A DNA stretch of 36,121 bases from Dysgonamonadaceae bacterium (GCA_031272075.1 JAISUK010000032.1:1-36121); one strand, 5' to 3'; positions 1 through 8,941 are shown, numbered from the stretch's first letter. Notes: generated from the sequence alone by a model not told the origin. Made by a program: numbers and translations.

Positions 1-342
1 ATAGGGAATACTTCAAACGAAGCGAGAAAGAGTGCGCAGAGCGCGAAAAGGACGGATACCTTGCGCCGTTGTCGTTTCGGTAGGACGCCATTGTTGGCAG
101 TCCTTGAAGCAGAATTGGGTGATTTGCCGCTTGATTGTTGAGTTAATAGAGAATGAAGAAACATAACTGTAAAAATTTTTAGGGTGATTGCACTAAGTGT
201 CATTGACTGCCGAAGAATCGAAGGTGGTTACAAAGACAAGATGGTTACAATGACATTTTTAGCAAACAAAGGTATATACAAATTTTTTATTATTTCTTCC
301 CTATTTCCTCAAAAAAATTAGATTTAAGTTTATTTAACTAAG
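1..342. other. Left edge without a recognisable gene
   Basis: No protein could be identified here. On the plus strand the third frame is open from the edge to a TAG at 81-83 (ending ...DGYLAPLSFR), the first frame is open to 139-141, and a minus-strand frame starting with ATG at 93 runs off the edge. The first 140 bases could therefore hold the end or start of a gene cut by the window, possibly frameshifted. From about 150 onward the DNA is AT-rich with stops in all frames, as expected for intergenic sequence. Confidence 0.4.
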
Positions 343-382
343 AGACACGTCGTTACGCGCTTAAACCCGCAATGACGTGTCT
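343..382. terminator. Hairpin downstream of the sugar-isomerase lipoprotein gene
   Basis: AGACACGTC at 343-351 pairs with GACGTGTCT at 374-382. After one mismatch the stem continues about five more pairs. It lies about 70 bases past the stop of the minus-strand gene ending at 454. No tight T-run follows on either strand, so it is a plausible but not classical terminator. Confidence 0.4.
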
Positions 383-453
383 TCTTATGATGCATTTATT
401 TGGTTCCTCATCGGAGGTTGTCGCAAAAGTATTTTTTACCGCTACCTATTTTT

Positions 454-1338
454 CTACAAATCCTCGTAGCTCTTCTTCACCAGCGGGCATTTCAATAGGT
501 AGTCGAGACTCAGTTTGATACTTTCGATAGGAGCGTAATTGTATTTTTCCACTTCCACGATCAGGTGTTTGACGCCTGCCTGGTCGGTATTCTTGAAAAT
601 GGCATCGAAGCCAACCATCCCGCTCTGACCAAGTTCTTTGTTGTCTTTGATATGCAATAATTCAAACCGTCCGGGATATTTATTGAAGTAATCCACAGGC
701 GATTGACGTCCCATCACCGTCCAATAGACATCCATCTGGAAGAATACCAGGCCGGGATCGGTATGTTCCAGCATGTAGTCGTAAATGGTCTGTTCTTCCA
801 CTTTCTGAAATTCGTGCGCATGGTTATGGTATCCGAATTTCAGTCCTTTGGCTTTGCATTTCTCTCCGATTTGGTTGAAGTAATCGCAGGTGGCCTGGAG
901 CTCAGCCAACGTTGCCGGTATCGGCATATAAGGCACGACGATGTATTGCATGCCTGCCGCCAGGTGAGCGTCGATACATTGATCCCACCAAGCCCAGAGT
1001 GCGTCCCAGTCGGGCGTAGTTCCGGCAGGAGGAAGCAATTGTCCGGTGTGGGAAGACAAGACTTTCATTCCGGCTTCTTCTACCGCTTTTTTGAATGCTT
1101 CGGGATCGAGGCCGTAAAACTTGCCGTCGTTGTAATTGGCGGCTTCGACGTCATAATATCCTGCTTCTCCCACCGCTTTGATGGTTGTAGCAAAATCCGC
1201 ACTGATGGCATCGCGTACGGAATAGAGTTGCACGCCGATGGCTTTCTTTTCTACTTTTTCGGATTGTTCCGAGCTAGGTTTGCAGGAAACAAGCATTGTT
1301 CCGGCAATCAACAAACAGTAAATCAAAGATGTTTTCAT
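454..1338 (-). CDS. Sugar phosphate isomerase/epimerase-like lipoprotein (AP endonuclease 2 / TIM barrel family)
   Basis: The 294-residue protein begins with a lipoprotein signal peptide; the lipobox LVSC puts the lipidated cysteine at residue 19, so it is exported and membrane anchored. The mature part starts with IGVQLYSVRD, a typical opening strand of the xylose-isomerase-like TIM-barrel family. Later motifs such as YHNHAHEF, QMDVYWTV, LLHIKD and HLIVEVE carry the His, Asp and Glu residues that bind metal in this family. Exported members are common in Bacteroidota and probably act on sugars, some linked to 3-keto-glycoside or inositol metabolism, but the substrate cannot be read from the sequence. 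It lies 57 bases downstream of argH on the same strand, so read-through from the pyrE-argH operon is possible. Length is normal for the family. Confidence 0.85.
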   Translation of the reverse strand: MKTSLIYCLLIAGTMLVSCKPSSEQSEKVEKKAIGVQLYSVRDAISADFATTIKAVGEAGYYDVEAANYNDGKFYGLDPEAFKKAVEEAGMKVLSSHTGQLLPPAGTTPDWDALWAWWDQCIDAHLAAGMQYIVVPYMPIPATLAELQATCDYFNQIGEKCKAKGLKFGYHNHAHEFQKVEEQTIYDYMLEHTDPGLVFFQMDVYWTVMGRQSPVDYFNKYPGRFELLHIKDNKELGQSGMVGFDAIFKNTDQAGVKHLIVEVEKYNYAPIESIKLSLDYLLKCPLVKKSYEDL

Positions 1339-1395
1339 GAGTAAAACTTTTATTAAATTTAAATTATTATTATTGAGTTGAGAGTAGGTGATCTA

Positions 1396-2730
1396 CTAAC
1401 TAGCCACTAACCCCTCTTTCGCTTTGTCGATTTTCTCAAAATGGAATCCTGCAACGATTTCGTGCATCTTGGCCTCAATGTGGTCATTGCAAAGATTGCC
1501 GATACTGCCTTCGTGCGTATGGGAGATCTGCAGATTGGGGATGAATGTGCCGTTTTCTATCTCCATTCCGACTTGTTTGTAGGCGTCGCGAAACGGCATT
1601 CCTTTCAATACCAGTTCGTTTACCTTTTCCACACTAAACAGGCAAGCATATTTTTCATCTTCCAGGATGTGGTCGTTGACTTTGATTTCGTTGATCATCC
1701 TGCGGGTCATATCCAGGCAATTGCGTAGTTCGGAGAACGCAGGGAGAAAGATTTCTTTCACAATCTGCATATCGCGGAAATAGCCCGAAGGCAGGTTGTT
1801 GATCACCAGCGTGATTTGTTGCGGGATGCTTTGCAGCCGGTTGCATTTGGCGCGAATCAATTCAAAGACATCCGGATTTTTTTTATGCGGCATGATGCTC
1901 GAACCGGTAGTAAACTCGTCGGGTAGCGTGATGAATCCGAAATTCTGACTGTTGAACAGGCAGGCATCGAACGCCAGCTTCGAGAGGGTAGCAGCGATTC
2001 CTGCCAGTGCGAACCCGACGGAACGTTCCATTTTTCCGCGTCCCATTTGGGCATACACCACATTGTAGTTCATCGAATCAAACCCCAACAGGTCGGTTGT
2101 CATCTGGCGGTTGAGCGGGAACGAAGATCCATATCCGGCAGCCGACCCCAACGGGTTGCGGTTGCAGATCTTGTAGGCTGCCTGCAGCAATTGCAGGTCG
2201 TCCACCAGGCTTTCGGCATACGCACCGAACCAGAGGCCGAAAGACGAGGGCATGGCCACCTGCAGGTGTGTGTAGCCCGGCATCAGCAGGTCTTTATAGT
2301 GATTGCTTCGATCGATCAGGGTGAGGATCAAGGCGGAAACATCCTCCACGACCTGTCGGATTTCGTCGCGGGTAAACAGTTTGATGTCCACCAACACCTG
2401 GTCGTTGCGGGAACGACCGCTGTGGATTTTCTTGCCCAGATCGCCCAGTTTGCGTGTCAGCATCAGTTCCACTTGCGAATGGATATCTTCAACGTCGGGT
2501 TCAATGGTAAAATCACCTGTCTGGATTTGTGCGTAGATCGCTCGGAGTTCGGTGAGCAACACGGGCAGTTCGTCCGGCGACAGCAGTCCGATGCTTTCCA
2601 GCATCGTGATGTGCGCCATCGAACCCAGCACATCGTATTCCGCCAGATACAGATCCATTTCGCGGTCTTTGCCTACGGTGAATGTGTCGATGTCCCGATT
2701 GACTTGGACGTTTTTTTGCCAGAGTTTCAT
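1396..2730 (-). CDS. argH: Argininosuccinate lyase
   Basis: This is the last enzyme of arginine synthesis, splitting argininosuccinate into arginine and fumarate in the cytoplasm. The 444-residue protein carries the fumarase/aspartase superfamily signature GSSIMPHKKNPD at about residues 276-287, including the mobile-loop catalytic serine. It also has the substrate-binding HSGRSRNDQV segment at 103-112 and PGYTHLQ with a conserved histidine at 155. Its start codon overlaps the stop of the upstream SRPBCC gene as ATGA, which implies translational coupling. It is the third gene of a pyrE / SRPBCC / argH group, joining pyrimidine and arginine synthesis, two pathways that share carbamoyl phosphate. 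Length is slightly under the usual 450-460, which is normal for Bacteroidota. Confidence 0.97.
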   Translation of the reverse strand: MKLWQKNVQVNRDIDTFTVGKDREMDLYLAEYDVLGSMAHITMLESIGLLSPDELPVLLTELRAIYAQIQTGDFTIEPDVEDIHSQVELMLTRKLGDLGKKIHSGRSRNDQVLVDIKLFTRDEIRQVVEDVSALILTLIDRSNHYKDLLMPGYTHLQVAMPSSFGLWFGAYAESLVDDLQLLQAAYKICNRNPLGSAAGYGSSFPLNRQMTTDLLGFDSMNYNVVYAQMGRGKMERSVGFALAGIAATLSKLAFDACLFNSQNFGFITLPDEFTTGSSIMPHKKNPDVFELIRAKCNRLQSIPQQITLVINNLPSGYFRDMQIVKEIFLPAFSELRNCLDMTRRMINEIKVNDHILEDEKYACLFSVEKVNELVLKGMPFRDAYKQVGMEIENGTFIPNLQISHTHEGSIGNLCNDHIEAKMHEIVAGFHFEKIDKAKEGLVAS

Positions 2731-3140
2731 TTGTAAGGTATTTCTGCTAAAACATCGGCAATCTTATTCACTCCTTCTTGCAAGGGTTTGGACAACATCG
2801 GCTTGAGAAACGGATTCAAGTCGGCTTTGACTGTCAGTTTTAATTTGGTGTCGTTGGCTTGAATTTGCTTCAGTTGAATCCACATTGTGACGTCCAACGG
2901 CGATTCGTCGGCGGCAAACTTGATGGTTTTGAAAGGTTCGCGTTCCACGATTGAGAAACGCACACTGCCGATGGGATTGACGGAAAAGCGGCAAGAATCT
3001 TTGTCGAAAGAGATTTCATTGATTTGATGTTGGGGGATTTTGTCTTTCAGTCGTTCCAGATTTGTCAAATCCGACAGCATTGTATAGATGTCTTCTTCGT
3101 CGTAGGGGACAGTTTTTATTTCGCTAACAAATTCAGTCAT
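2727..3140 (-). CDS. SRPBCC (START-like) family protein
   Basis: The 137-residue protein, starting MTEFVSEIK, has the alternating beta/alpha pattern of the polyketide-cyclase/START-like fold: an N-terminal strand, helices around LSDLTNLERLKDKIP, long strands, and a C-terminal helix ending PLQEGVNKIADVLAEIPYK. Such proteins bind small hydrophobic ligands, but no ligand is known here. An upstream in-frame ATG would extend the protein by 38 basic residues into pyrE; that extension has no resemblance to the family, so the start at 3140 is preferred. It begins 10 bases after pyrE and its TGA overlaps the argH ATG, placing it firmly in that operon. No signal peptide is present. Confidence 0.85.
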   Translation of the reverse strand: MTEFVSEIKTVPYDEEDIYTMLSDLTNLERLKDKIPQHQINEISFDKDSCRFSVNPIGSVRFSIVEREPFKTIKFAADESPLDVTMWIQLKQIQANDTKLKLTVKADLNPFLKPMLSKPLQEGVNKIADVLAEIPYK

Positions 3141-3150
3141 TGCGTTGTGT

Positions 3151-3786
3151 TTATTGGGGATTCCATTTAGCCGGATCTTTGCGCCATTGTTGGAGGGTCT
3201 TGATTTCCGACTCGTCGATATAATCCGTACGAAGCGCCTCGTCGAGTATGGCATCGTAGTTACATAGGGTTGTCAGTTCCACTTTTGCTTCTTTGAAACG
3301 TTTGGAGGCGATCATCAGTCCGTAAGAAAAGATTGCCACCATGCCCATGACATTGCAGCCGGAATCGCGTACCGCTTCCACGGCTTTCAGGCTGCTGCCT
3401 CCGGTAGAGATCAGGTCTTCGATGACGACGACCCGCGAACCGGGTTTCAAGTCGCCTTCAATCAGGTTTTCCAGTCCGTGATCTTTCGGGGTAGAGCGGA
3501 TGTAAACAAACGGCAGGTTGAGTTCTTCGGCAACCATCGATCCTTGGGCGATAGCGCCGGTAGCCACCGCTGCAATCGTGTCTACGTTTTCATATTTTTC
3601 GGAGATGATACGCGCCAATTGCAATTTAATAAAATTACGGATTGAAGGGTATGACAATGTTTTTCGATTATCGCAATAGATGGGCGACTTCCATCCCGAC
3701 GCCCATACAAAAGGGTTGGCGGGTTGGAGTTTTACTGCTTTTATTCTCAATAGTTTTTCTGCAACATTTTTTTCCAGTGGCTTCAT
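3151..3786 (-). CDS. pyrE: Orotate phosphoribosyltransferase
   Basis: The enzyme joins orotate to PRPP to make orotidine 5'-phosphate in pyrimidine synthesis. The PRPP-binding loop VVVIEDLISTGGSS is clear, and the segments WASGWKSPIYCDNRK and AAVATGAIAQGSMVAEEL match the orotate and phosphate binding regions. I chose the start MKPLEKNVAEKLL (211 residues), which fits the family. An ATG 39 bases upstream would add MNIIEKHQQEKKT, which looks like translated leader. The gene heads the operon with the SRPBCC protein and argH. Its leader contains a -7 box and a hairpin, each listed separately. Confidence 0.95.
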   Translation of the reverse strand: MKPLEKNVAEKLLRIKAVKLQPANPFVWASGWKSPIYCDNRKTLSYPSIRNFIKLQLARIISEKYENVDTIAAVATGAIAQGSMVAEELNLPFVYIRSTPKDHGLENLIEGDLKPGSRVVVIEDLISTGGSSLKAVEAVRDSGCNVMGMVAIFSYGLMIASKRFKEAKVELTTLCNYDAILDEALRTDYIDESEIKTLQQWRKDPAKWNPQ

Positions 3787-3830
3787 CGTTTTTTTTTCTT
3801 GTTGATGTTTTTCTATGATGTTCATTCTCT

Positions 3831-3865
3831 TTCGTTAGCCGGAATTAACGGCTTCCTGTAACGAA
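3831..3865 (-). promoter_or_regulatory. Hairpin in the pyrE leader
   Basis: TTCGTTA (3831-3837) pairs perfectly with TAACGAA (3859-3865), and GCCG (3838-3841) pairs with CGGC (3849-3852), leaving a six-base bulge on one side. The element sits between the predicted -7 box and the pyrE start. It is not followed by a T-run, so it is not an ordinary terminator. A role in regulating pyrE is a guess. Confidence 0.4.
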
Positions 3866-3884
3866 TTAGTTGATATTTCAGTTG

Positions 3885-3892
3885 CAAAAGTA
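3885..3892 (-). promoter_or_regulatory. Candidate -7 box for the pyrE operon
   Basis: The minus strand reads TACTTTTG, matching the Bacteroidota -7 consensus TAnnTTTG. No good -33 TTTG is seen at the expected distance, so support rests on the -7 box and position. It would give a leader of roughly 90 bases. Confidence 0.45.
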
Positions 3893-3936
3893 ATCAATTG
3901 GAATGAAAAATCCATAAAAATATGCATTTTTGTTTG

Positions 3937-4629
3937 TTATAAAGTAACTGATAAAGTCAATATACTAATTTTTATATTTTCGCAAACCAGCAATGCGTTG
4001 ATGCAAGATTCCAATGTAGAGCCGGTTGTAAGCACATCGTCGATGAGTATTGTCTGCTTGTCCGCCAAGGTCTCGCGGTTGCGTACAGCAAAAATATCCA
4101 TCGTATTCAACCATCGTTCGTAACTGCCCCTTTTTGTCTGGGTTGGATTTGCAATCCGACGATATAAACAATCGGCAATCAGCGGGATGCCTGTGGCCTT
4201 TGAAATCCCTGTAGCAAGCATTTCCGACTGATTGAACCGTCTTTTTCGCATTTTTTTCGGATGCAATGGCACGGGAATCAAGCAATGGATGTCCCGAAAA
4301 AAATCAGGATCTATCAGATTGTTTGCCGCATACGATCCCATCCACATCCCAAATGCCGGGTTGTTTTTGTATTTGATTTCCGCCACAATCTGCTGTCCGA
4401 TGCCGCCTTTATTGTAGAACAGACAAGGCATGATTTTTTCACAGGGGGCTTTTCCCTTGAAGCGTTCATGCGCCGGATTATTGGCGAAAGGATAGCGGGT
4501 TGCGGGCAATTGCAATCGGCAACGCAAGCACAAATATTCTTCGCCTTCAACCAATGGGTTTCCGCAAACAACACAAAGCTTGGGATAAAACAGCGCAACG
4601 AGGTCGGAAAGTAAGGTCTGGAGTTTCAT
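3937..4629 (-). CDS. ComF family protein (phosphoribosyltransferase-like)
   Basis: The 230-residue protein, starting MKLQTLLSDL, has an N-terminal zinc-ribbon-like pair of cysteine motifs (CVVC and CLRC) and a C-terminal PRPP-binding loop ILIDDVLTTGST. The segments LIPVPLHPKKMRKRRFNQSE and QTKRGSYERW are typical of ComF. The family was named from competence in Gram-positive bacteria and takes part in DNA uptake or recombination there; its role in Bacteroidota is unproven. A start 11 codons earlier would overlap the end of the upstream gene, so the internal ATG, 20 bases after that gene, was preferred. It probably shares a transcript with the two large paralogues upstream, although its function has no evident link to them. 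Confidence 0.88.
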   Translation of the reverse strand: MKLQTLLSDLVALFYPKLCVVCGNPLVEGEEYLCLRCRLQLPATRYPFANNPAHERFKGKAPCEKIMPCLFYNKGGIGQQIVAEIKYKNNPAFGMWMGSYAANNLIDPDFFRDIHCLIPVPLHPKKMRKRRFNQSEMLATGISKATGIPLIADCLYRRIANPTQTKRGSYERWLNTMDIFAVRNRETLADKQTILIDDVLTTGSTLESCINALLVCENIKISILTLSVTL

Positions 4630-4649
4630 GACAACGCATATTCCAATTT

Positions 4650-6758
4650 TTATTCTTCCCATACGACGACAGCAGATTGCGGCTGCAGCGTAATTTCCCT
4701 TTTTAACAATGGCACGGGATCGGGATTTTCAGGGGAGACCACCAACAGATTCCGCAGTGATTCGTCAATTGCGATTGTAGCGACCGACGGCTCATTCAGA
4801 TCAGTATTCAATATCACGACTGCCTTTTTTCCGTCTCTTCTCCGTTCAAACACGGAATAACTGATGTGATTGCCGGCGACCGAAGCGCCCAGTGTGTCTT
4901 TGTAAACGGCAAACCACAGGCGGTCTTTGTATTTTTCGCGTAGCCGGTCGACTTGTCGGCCATAGTTCACTAAACGCGGAATTTCGCTCAGATGTCCTTT
5001 GAACGAACGCGGTTCATAGCTGATGGCATACCGATTTTTTAAGCACATATTGATCCTGTTTTTGTCGAAATGATCTATTACTGCGCAGGCGATGGGCAAT
5101 TCGGGATCGATGTATCTCAATACGGGAATATGATGGACATCCGCACGGGTGTAAGTCGCATAATATTTTGATTGGAGATCGTAACAACCCTCTCCCGCCA
5201 TCAAAAAATTGTAGTGGAATTTCTGGGTGATTCTCATAAAATCGCTTCCCAACAGATCGGCGCCGCGGTAGAGGAATCCCGGAATCCGGTGTCCGTGACT
5301 GGGGTCGAAGCACAACTGATGGCCTGCATGATGCTGATTTTCATCATACACCATTCCGGCAGCGCCAAGATCCAAGCATTTCTGAAATTCGTTGCACAGC
5401 AGTCTCCGGCAAGCGGTGTCTTCGAGACAGAGGACGCCGAAACGTCGGGTGTTGATTCCCAGCAACTGCGTGTAGGTATTGTAGTTATATCCCGGATGGA
5501 GGCAAGGATTGCCGGAGACGTCTTTGGCGATATGATCCTTGTAGTCTTCGTAGAGGTCGGAAGTGAGGTCAATCCATGTAAACTTCGTGAAAAGCAGTAT
5601 TTTTACACCCAGTCGCTGAGAAGCGGTGATGGCGGCTTTCAGTTCTTCTTCGGTACCCAAACGCGGATCGGAACTGTGGCCGGGCACGCCGCGGTCTTGT
5701 CCTCCCAAGTGCCAGCCCGTCAGCTGTATTGCATTGATGCCTAGCTGTTTGCACTCTCTGGCGTAATCTACCAGATCTTTGTATTGGAATGAGCGGAAAT
5801 CTTCCGAGCTGTTGATTTGCAGCTGTTGCCAGGAATTGACATTTCTAATCCATTCGGGGCGATAGGGTGGTTTATACCAGGTTGCACGCCATTTTTTGTA
5901 AATGTCCGCTCCGGCGTGCCAGGAGCCGGAATAGGGTTGGAGTACAACGGAAACCAGTCGCGAGAGGGAATCCGGTTGCGTATAGATCGCGCGTTTGGCC
6001 TTGAGTTGTGTCCGCAGGCAAATTCGTTCATTGTCCGCAATTGTTGTCGGCACTGTTCCGGCCAACGCCCCGTAGTTGTCGAGCGGAAGCATTTCGTACA
6101 TGAATTGGATATATTCATTCAGTTTGGCATCTTTGCTGCTAACATACAAGCCTTGTTTGTTGTTGTGAAACAGTCCGAAAGCGGCTTCCGGAAGATTGCA
6201 CCATCCGGTATAGGATTTTGGATGGGGAAAAAGTGTTTCGGTTTCCAATCTTGAATAAGTAATATATTGGAATAGCAACGGATCGGATTTTCCGGGATTG
6301 ACAAAATCTCCGATAACCGGCCAGCATAGGTTTTCAACAACACATTCCGAACGGTTGGCGACCTCGCCGTCGTATTCCAGTCCGTTTTCCGTCAACGAAA
6401 CAGAGCCGGAGAATTGGATCTTGGCCGGCAACTTGTCTTGAGGGGAGAGGCGGAGGGTTTTCCAAATAAAAGTAATGCGGTTGCCGGAGCGTTTCAATTC
6501 CGGTTTTGCCTGGTCGTTTCCGTGGATCGTGGTACGCTGTCCCGACTTCAAAAGGAGCGTCATTTCGAAAGAACGTCCGAATTTGTTTTCAGAGATGATA
6601 TTCCAGGAAGTTTTTTTATCTTTGAACTGGACCAAAGCGCCGTTATTTAAGTTGAAGACAGCCTGTATGTTATCATTTTCCAATGTAAAATAGGACTGAG
6701 CGAAGGTGGCTAAAGTCAACTGCGATAGTAAAATCAGTAATGTGAGGTATTTCTTCAT
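4650..6758 (-). CDS. Secreted glycosidase-like protein (DUF6259-like), paralogue 1
   Basis: The 702-residue protein has a clear signal peptide (MKKYLTLLIL...TFAQ, cleaved near residue 20) and no lipobox cysteine. The N-terminal 280 residues look like a beta-sandwich. The region 300-590 shows TIM-barrel-like strands (INAIQLTGWH, VKILLFTKF, GMVYDENQHH, FLMAGEGCYD), and the end is a small beta domain (KKAVVILNTD...PQSAVVVWEE). This layout matches glycoside hydrolases of the GH31/GH36 type and, as far as I can recall, the DUF6259 family; no activity is assigned. D472, E473 and E523 are acidic residues in strand-end positions and are the best catalytic candidates. It is 12 bases downstream of a clear paralogue and 20 bases upstream of comF. 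It probably works in the periplasm or at the outer membrane. Confidence 0.75.
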   Translation of the reverse strand: MKKYLTLLILLSQLTLATFAQSYFTLENDNIQAVFNLNNGALVQFKDKKTSWNIISENKFGRSFEMTLLLKSGQRTTIHGNDQAKPELKRSGNRITFIWKTLRLSPQDKLPAKIQFSGSVSLTENGLEYDGEVANRSECVVENLCWPVIGDFVNPGKSDPLLFQYITYSRLETETLFPHPKSYTGWCNLPEAAFGLFHNNKQGLYVSSKDAKLNEYIQFMYEMLPLDNYGALAGTVPTTIADNERICLRTQLKAKRAIYTQPDSLSRLVSVVLQPYSGSWHAGADIYKKWRATWYKPPYRPEWIRNVNSWQQLQINSSEDFRSFQYKDLVDYARECKQLGINAIQLTGWHLGGQDRGVPGHSSDPRLGTEEELKAAITASQRLGVKILLFTKFTWIDLTSDLYEDYKDHIAKDVSGNPCLHPGYNYNTYTQLLGINTRRFGVLCLEDTACRRLLCNEFQKCLDLGAAGMVYDENQHHAGHQLCFDPSHGHRIPGFLYRGADLLGSDFMRITQKFHYNFLMAGEGCYDLQSKYYATYTRADVHHIPVLRYIDPELPIACAVIDHFDKNRINMCLKNRYAISYEPRSFKGHLSEIPRLVNYGRQVDRLREKYKDRLWFAVYKDTLGASVAGNHISYSVFERRRDGKKAVVILNTDLNEPSVATIAIDESLRNLLVVSPENPDPVPLLKREITLQPQSAVVVWEE

Positions 6759-6770
6759 TTGTTTACAAAG

Positions 6771-8777
6771 CTATTTTTCAACGACAATGACTGCCGATTG
6801 CGGTTGAATGGTAAGTGTTCCTTGGTAATCTGTGGGTTGCGGTTGTTCGGGCGACGCTGTTTCCAGTGCATGGCGGGATCCATTGAAAGATACTTGCAGT
6901 GAAGCCGGTTGCGATTCGCTGTTATTCAAGATGACTACGGCTTTCCTACCGTCGCTTTTTCTGGCATAAACCGCGTAAGCGACCGGATCGCCTTTCAGGG
7001 TGGCGCCTGCCGTATCCTCGAAATTCCCCTCCCAGATAAATTCTCGGTATTGATTCCGGAGTTTTTCGATTTGTTTGCCGTATTCCATGATTTGCGGGTA
7101 GGTATCCAATGAATTGCTGTAAAAGCGGAGGTCGTAACAGAGGTTGTAACGGTTTTTCAGGCAGTTGTTCATATCTTGACGGGCAGTACGTACATCCACC
7201 GAAGCGATCAGGGGGATTCCGGGATTGATGTAGCGTTGTAAGGATTGTTTACTTGCCGACTGATTGATGAAATACCCGTCGTAATAGCCGTTTTGCGTAT
7301 CGTATAGTCCATAACCGAGCGTCACTGCATCGGGGTTTTTGCTTCGCACCCATTCGGCGAAATAGCCGTCCATCCGGTCAATACCGTGGTCGGCAAAAGC
7401 CGGAACAGCATGGCCGTGGTTGGGATTGAAGCAAAAATAAGTCTTATTCGGATGCTGGTTGTCGTTGAAGATGAGGCCGTCGGCAGCCGTTATTGCCGAA
7501 TGATGGTTGTATTCCTGTTCCAGTATGGATGTCAGGCGCAGACAGTTGGGGCAAACGATGCGAAGATCGTAGGGGATGCCGTAGGGGTCGGTCATGATTT
7601 CGTCGCTCAGCACGTTTTTATACCACAATGAATTATAGTCTACGGTGGTCGGGTTTATTTCCGGAACGATTTTAACTCCCAGCGCTCGACATTCGTTCAA
7701 GGCGGAGAGGAATCCATCGGCTATTTCGAGATTCGATTGCTGTCCCATCTTCATCCATCCGTTAACCAGCAGCACCGACACGCCGTTGCGTTGCGCTTCT
7801 TTTGCATAATTCACCAGTTCGTTGCCGTTGGCGATTGTCACTTTTCGCCAGGTCAGCGGTTGGCTGATCCATCCGGAATGGACTGATTTGGCCGGCAATC
7901 GCTGTTTCCATTTCAGGTAGCGGTCGGCGCCTTTGTGCCAATCGCCGCTGTAAGGTTCGAGGGTGAGCGGCTTAATCACGGTGGTCGTACGGGGTTGATT
8001 GTAAATGACATGGTTGGCTTTGAACTGAATACGCACGGGCTGACCGTCCATTTCTTCCGTCAGCGGATTTAACCTCGGCAAATCAAATCCGGGAATCAAT
8101 TCGAAGGAACCGATCACCATTTCGGAAGGACTTCCCTGTTCGCTACAGATGTAGATGCCCTGCTCGTTGTTGCGGATCAATAAAAAGGCATTTTCGGGCA
8201 ATAACGCGCAATTCGTCGGGTATTCAACGCCCCAATAGCCGTGTTCCGAATGGAATGAAGGGAAGAGATTGGTCGATCGGTTGCGGTTTTGGCATACCAG
8301 CGGCTGCTGCTTGTCGGGAATGGTTACTTCTCCCAGGAAAGGCCAGGAGAGGTATTCTACCGTCAATTCGTCGTTGTTGGCGATTTCGCCGCTGTATAGC
8401 AGTCCTTCGGGCGTCAGGGTGACGACTCCGGTGAATGTGATGTCCACGACGCTCTCGCGGAATTTCGATTTCATTGATCGCCAAGTGAATACGATGCCGT
8501 TTTCCGTTTTCCGGATGATGGGCGGCGCTTGTTCTTTGCCGTTGATGCGGTGATACCTTCTTCCTTCGAGCGGCGCCAATAGCTCGAACGATTGCCCGAG
8601 TTGTGCCCGGCCGACAATGTCCCAGCCGGTTTGTTTGTTCGTCAATCGGATCAAAGAACCGTCTTTCTCGTCAAAAACAGCCACCAGATTCTCGTTTTCC
8701 AACCTGAGTTGCTTCTGAGAGAATCCCGAAAAGACCGATACGGTTCCGAATAATAATATCAAGCAACAACGAATCAT
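6771..8777 (-). CDS. Secreted glycosidase-like protein (DUF6259-like), paralogue 2
   Basis: The protein is 668 residues from the ATG at 8777, giving MIRCCLILLFGTVSVFSGFSQ, a good signal peptide. A start 15 codons upstream adds a hydrophobic tail (MVSGLIPNFYFF) unlikely to be translated. It aligns with its neighbour throughout: LRLENENLVAVFDEKDGSL, YSGDWHKGADRYLKWK, CFNPNHGHAVPAF, and a final segment KAVVILNN...PQSAVIVVEK. In this copy the YDEN segment of paralogue 1 reads FNDN, and AGEGCYD reads LGYGLYD, so two candidate catalytic acids differ. It is the first gene of a tight operon with paralogue 1 and comF. Function could be hydrolysis of a different linkage or non-catalytic binding. Confidence 0.72.
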   Translation of the reverse strand: MIRCCLILLFGTVSVFSGFSQKQLRLENENLVAVFDEKDGSLIRLTNKQTGWDIVGRAQLGQSFELLAPLEGRRYHRINGKEQAPPIIRKTENGIVFTWRSMKSKFRESVVDITFTGVVTLTPEGLLYSGEIANNDELTVEYLSWPFLGEVTIPDKQQPLVCQNRNRSTNLFPSFHSEHGYWGVEYPTNCALLPENAFLLIRNNEQGIYICSEQGSPSEMVIGSFELIPGFDLPRLNPLTEEMDGQPVRIQFKANHVIYNQPRTTTVIKPLTLEPYSGDWHKGADRYLKWKQRLPAKSVHSGWISQPLTWRKVTIANGNELVNYAKEAQRNGVSVLLVNGWMKMGQQSNLEIADGFLSALNECRALGVKIVPEINPTTVDYNSLWYKNVLSDEIMTDPYGIPYDLRIVCPNCLRLTSILEQEYNHHSAITAADGLIFNDNQHPNKTYFCFNPNHGHAVPAFADHGIDRMDGYFAEWVRSKNPDAVTLGYGLYDTQNGYYDGYFINQSASKQSLQRYINPGIPLIASVDVRTARQDMNNCLKNRYNLCYDLRFYSNSLDTYPQIMEYGKQIEKLRNQYREFIWEGNFEDTAGATLKGDPVAYAVYARKSDGRKAVVILNNSESQPASLQVSFNGSRHALETASPEQPQPTDYQGTLTIQPQSAVIVVEK

Positions 8778-8854
8778 AATACAATTAAAAAAATAAAAAT
8801 TAGGAATTAGTCCACTAACCACTAACTAACCAGGCCGTAAATTTAGTAAAAAAT

Positions 8855-8938
8855 ATGCGATTCTCGATGAGGTTGAGATGAAAAATTTTATTAAATTGTA
8901 AATAGACCTCAGAAATGGGGAATCGCATGTTTTTTTTT
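8855..8938. terminator. Bidirectional nested hairpin after ettA
   Basis: ATGCGATTC (8855-8863) pairs with GAATCGCAT (8920-8928), which is followed by G and nine T on the plus strand. On the minus strand the stem is followed by ATTTTTT. The long loop contains a second pair, GAGGT / ACCTC, so the whole can fold as a nested structure. It lies just beyond the ettA stop and most simply terminates ettA transcription. Confidence 0.65.
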
Positions 8939-8941
8939 ATT

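Noticed and set aside
703..1344. Plus-strand open frame opposite the sugar-isomerase lipoprotein gene
   Set aside because: Composition is unlike a protein and the opposite strand encodes a clear lipoprotein.
2047..2736. Long open frame opposite argH on the plus strand
   Set aside because: It mirrors a certain gene and has no recognisable protein features; it is a by-product of codon composition.
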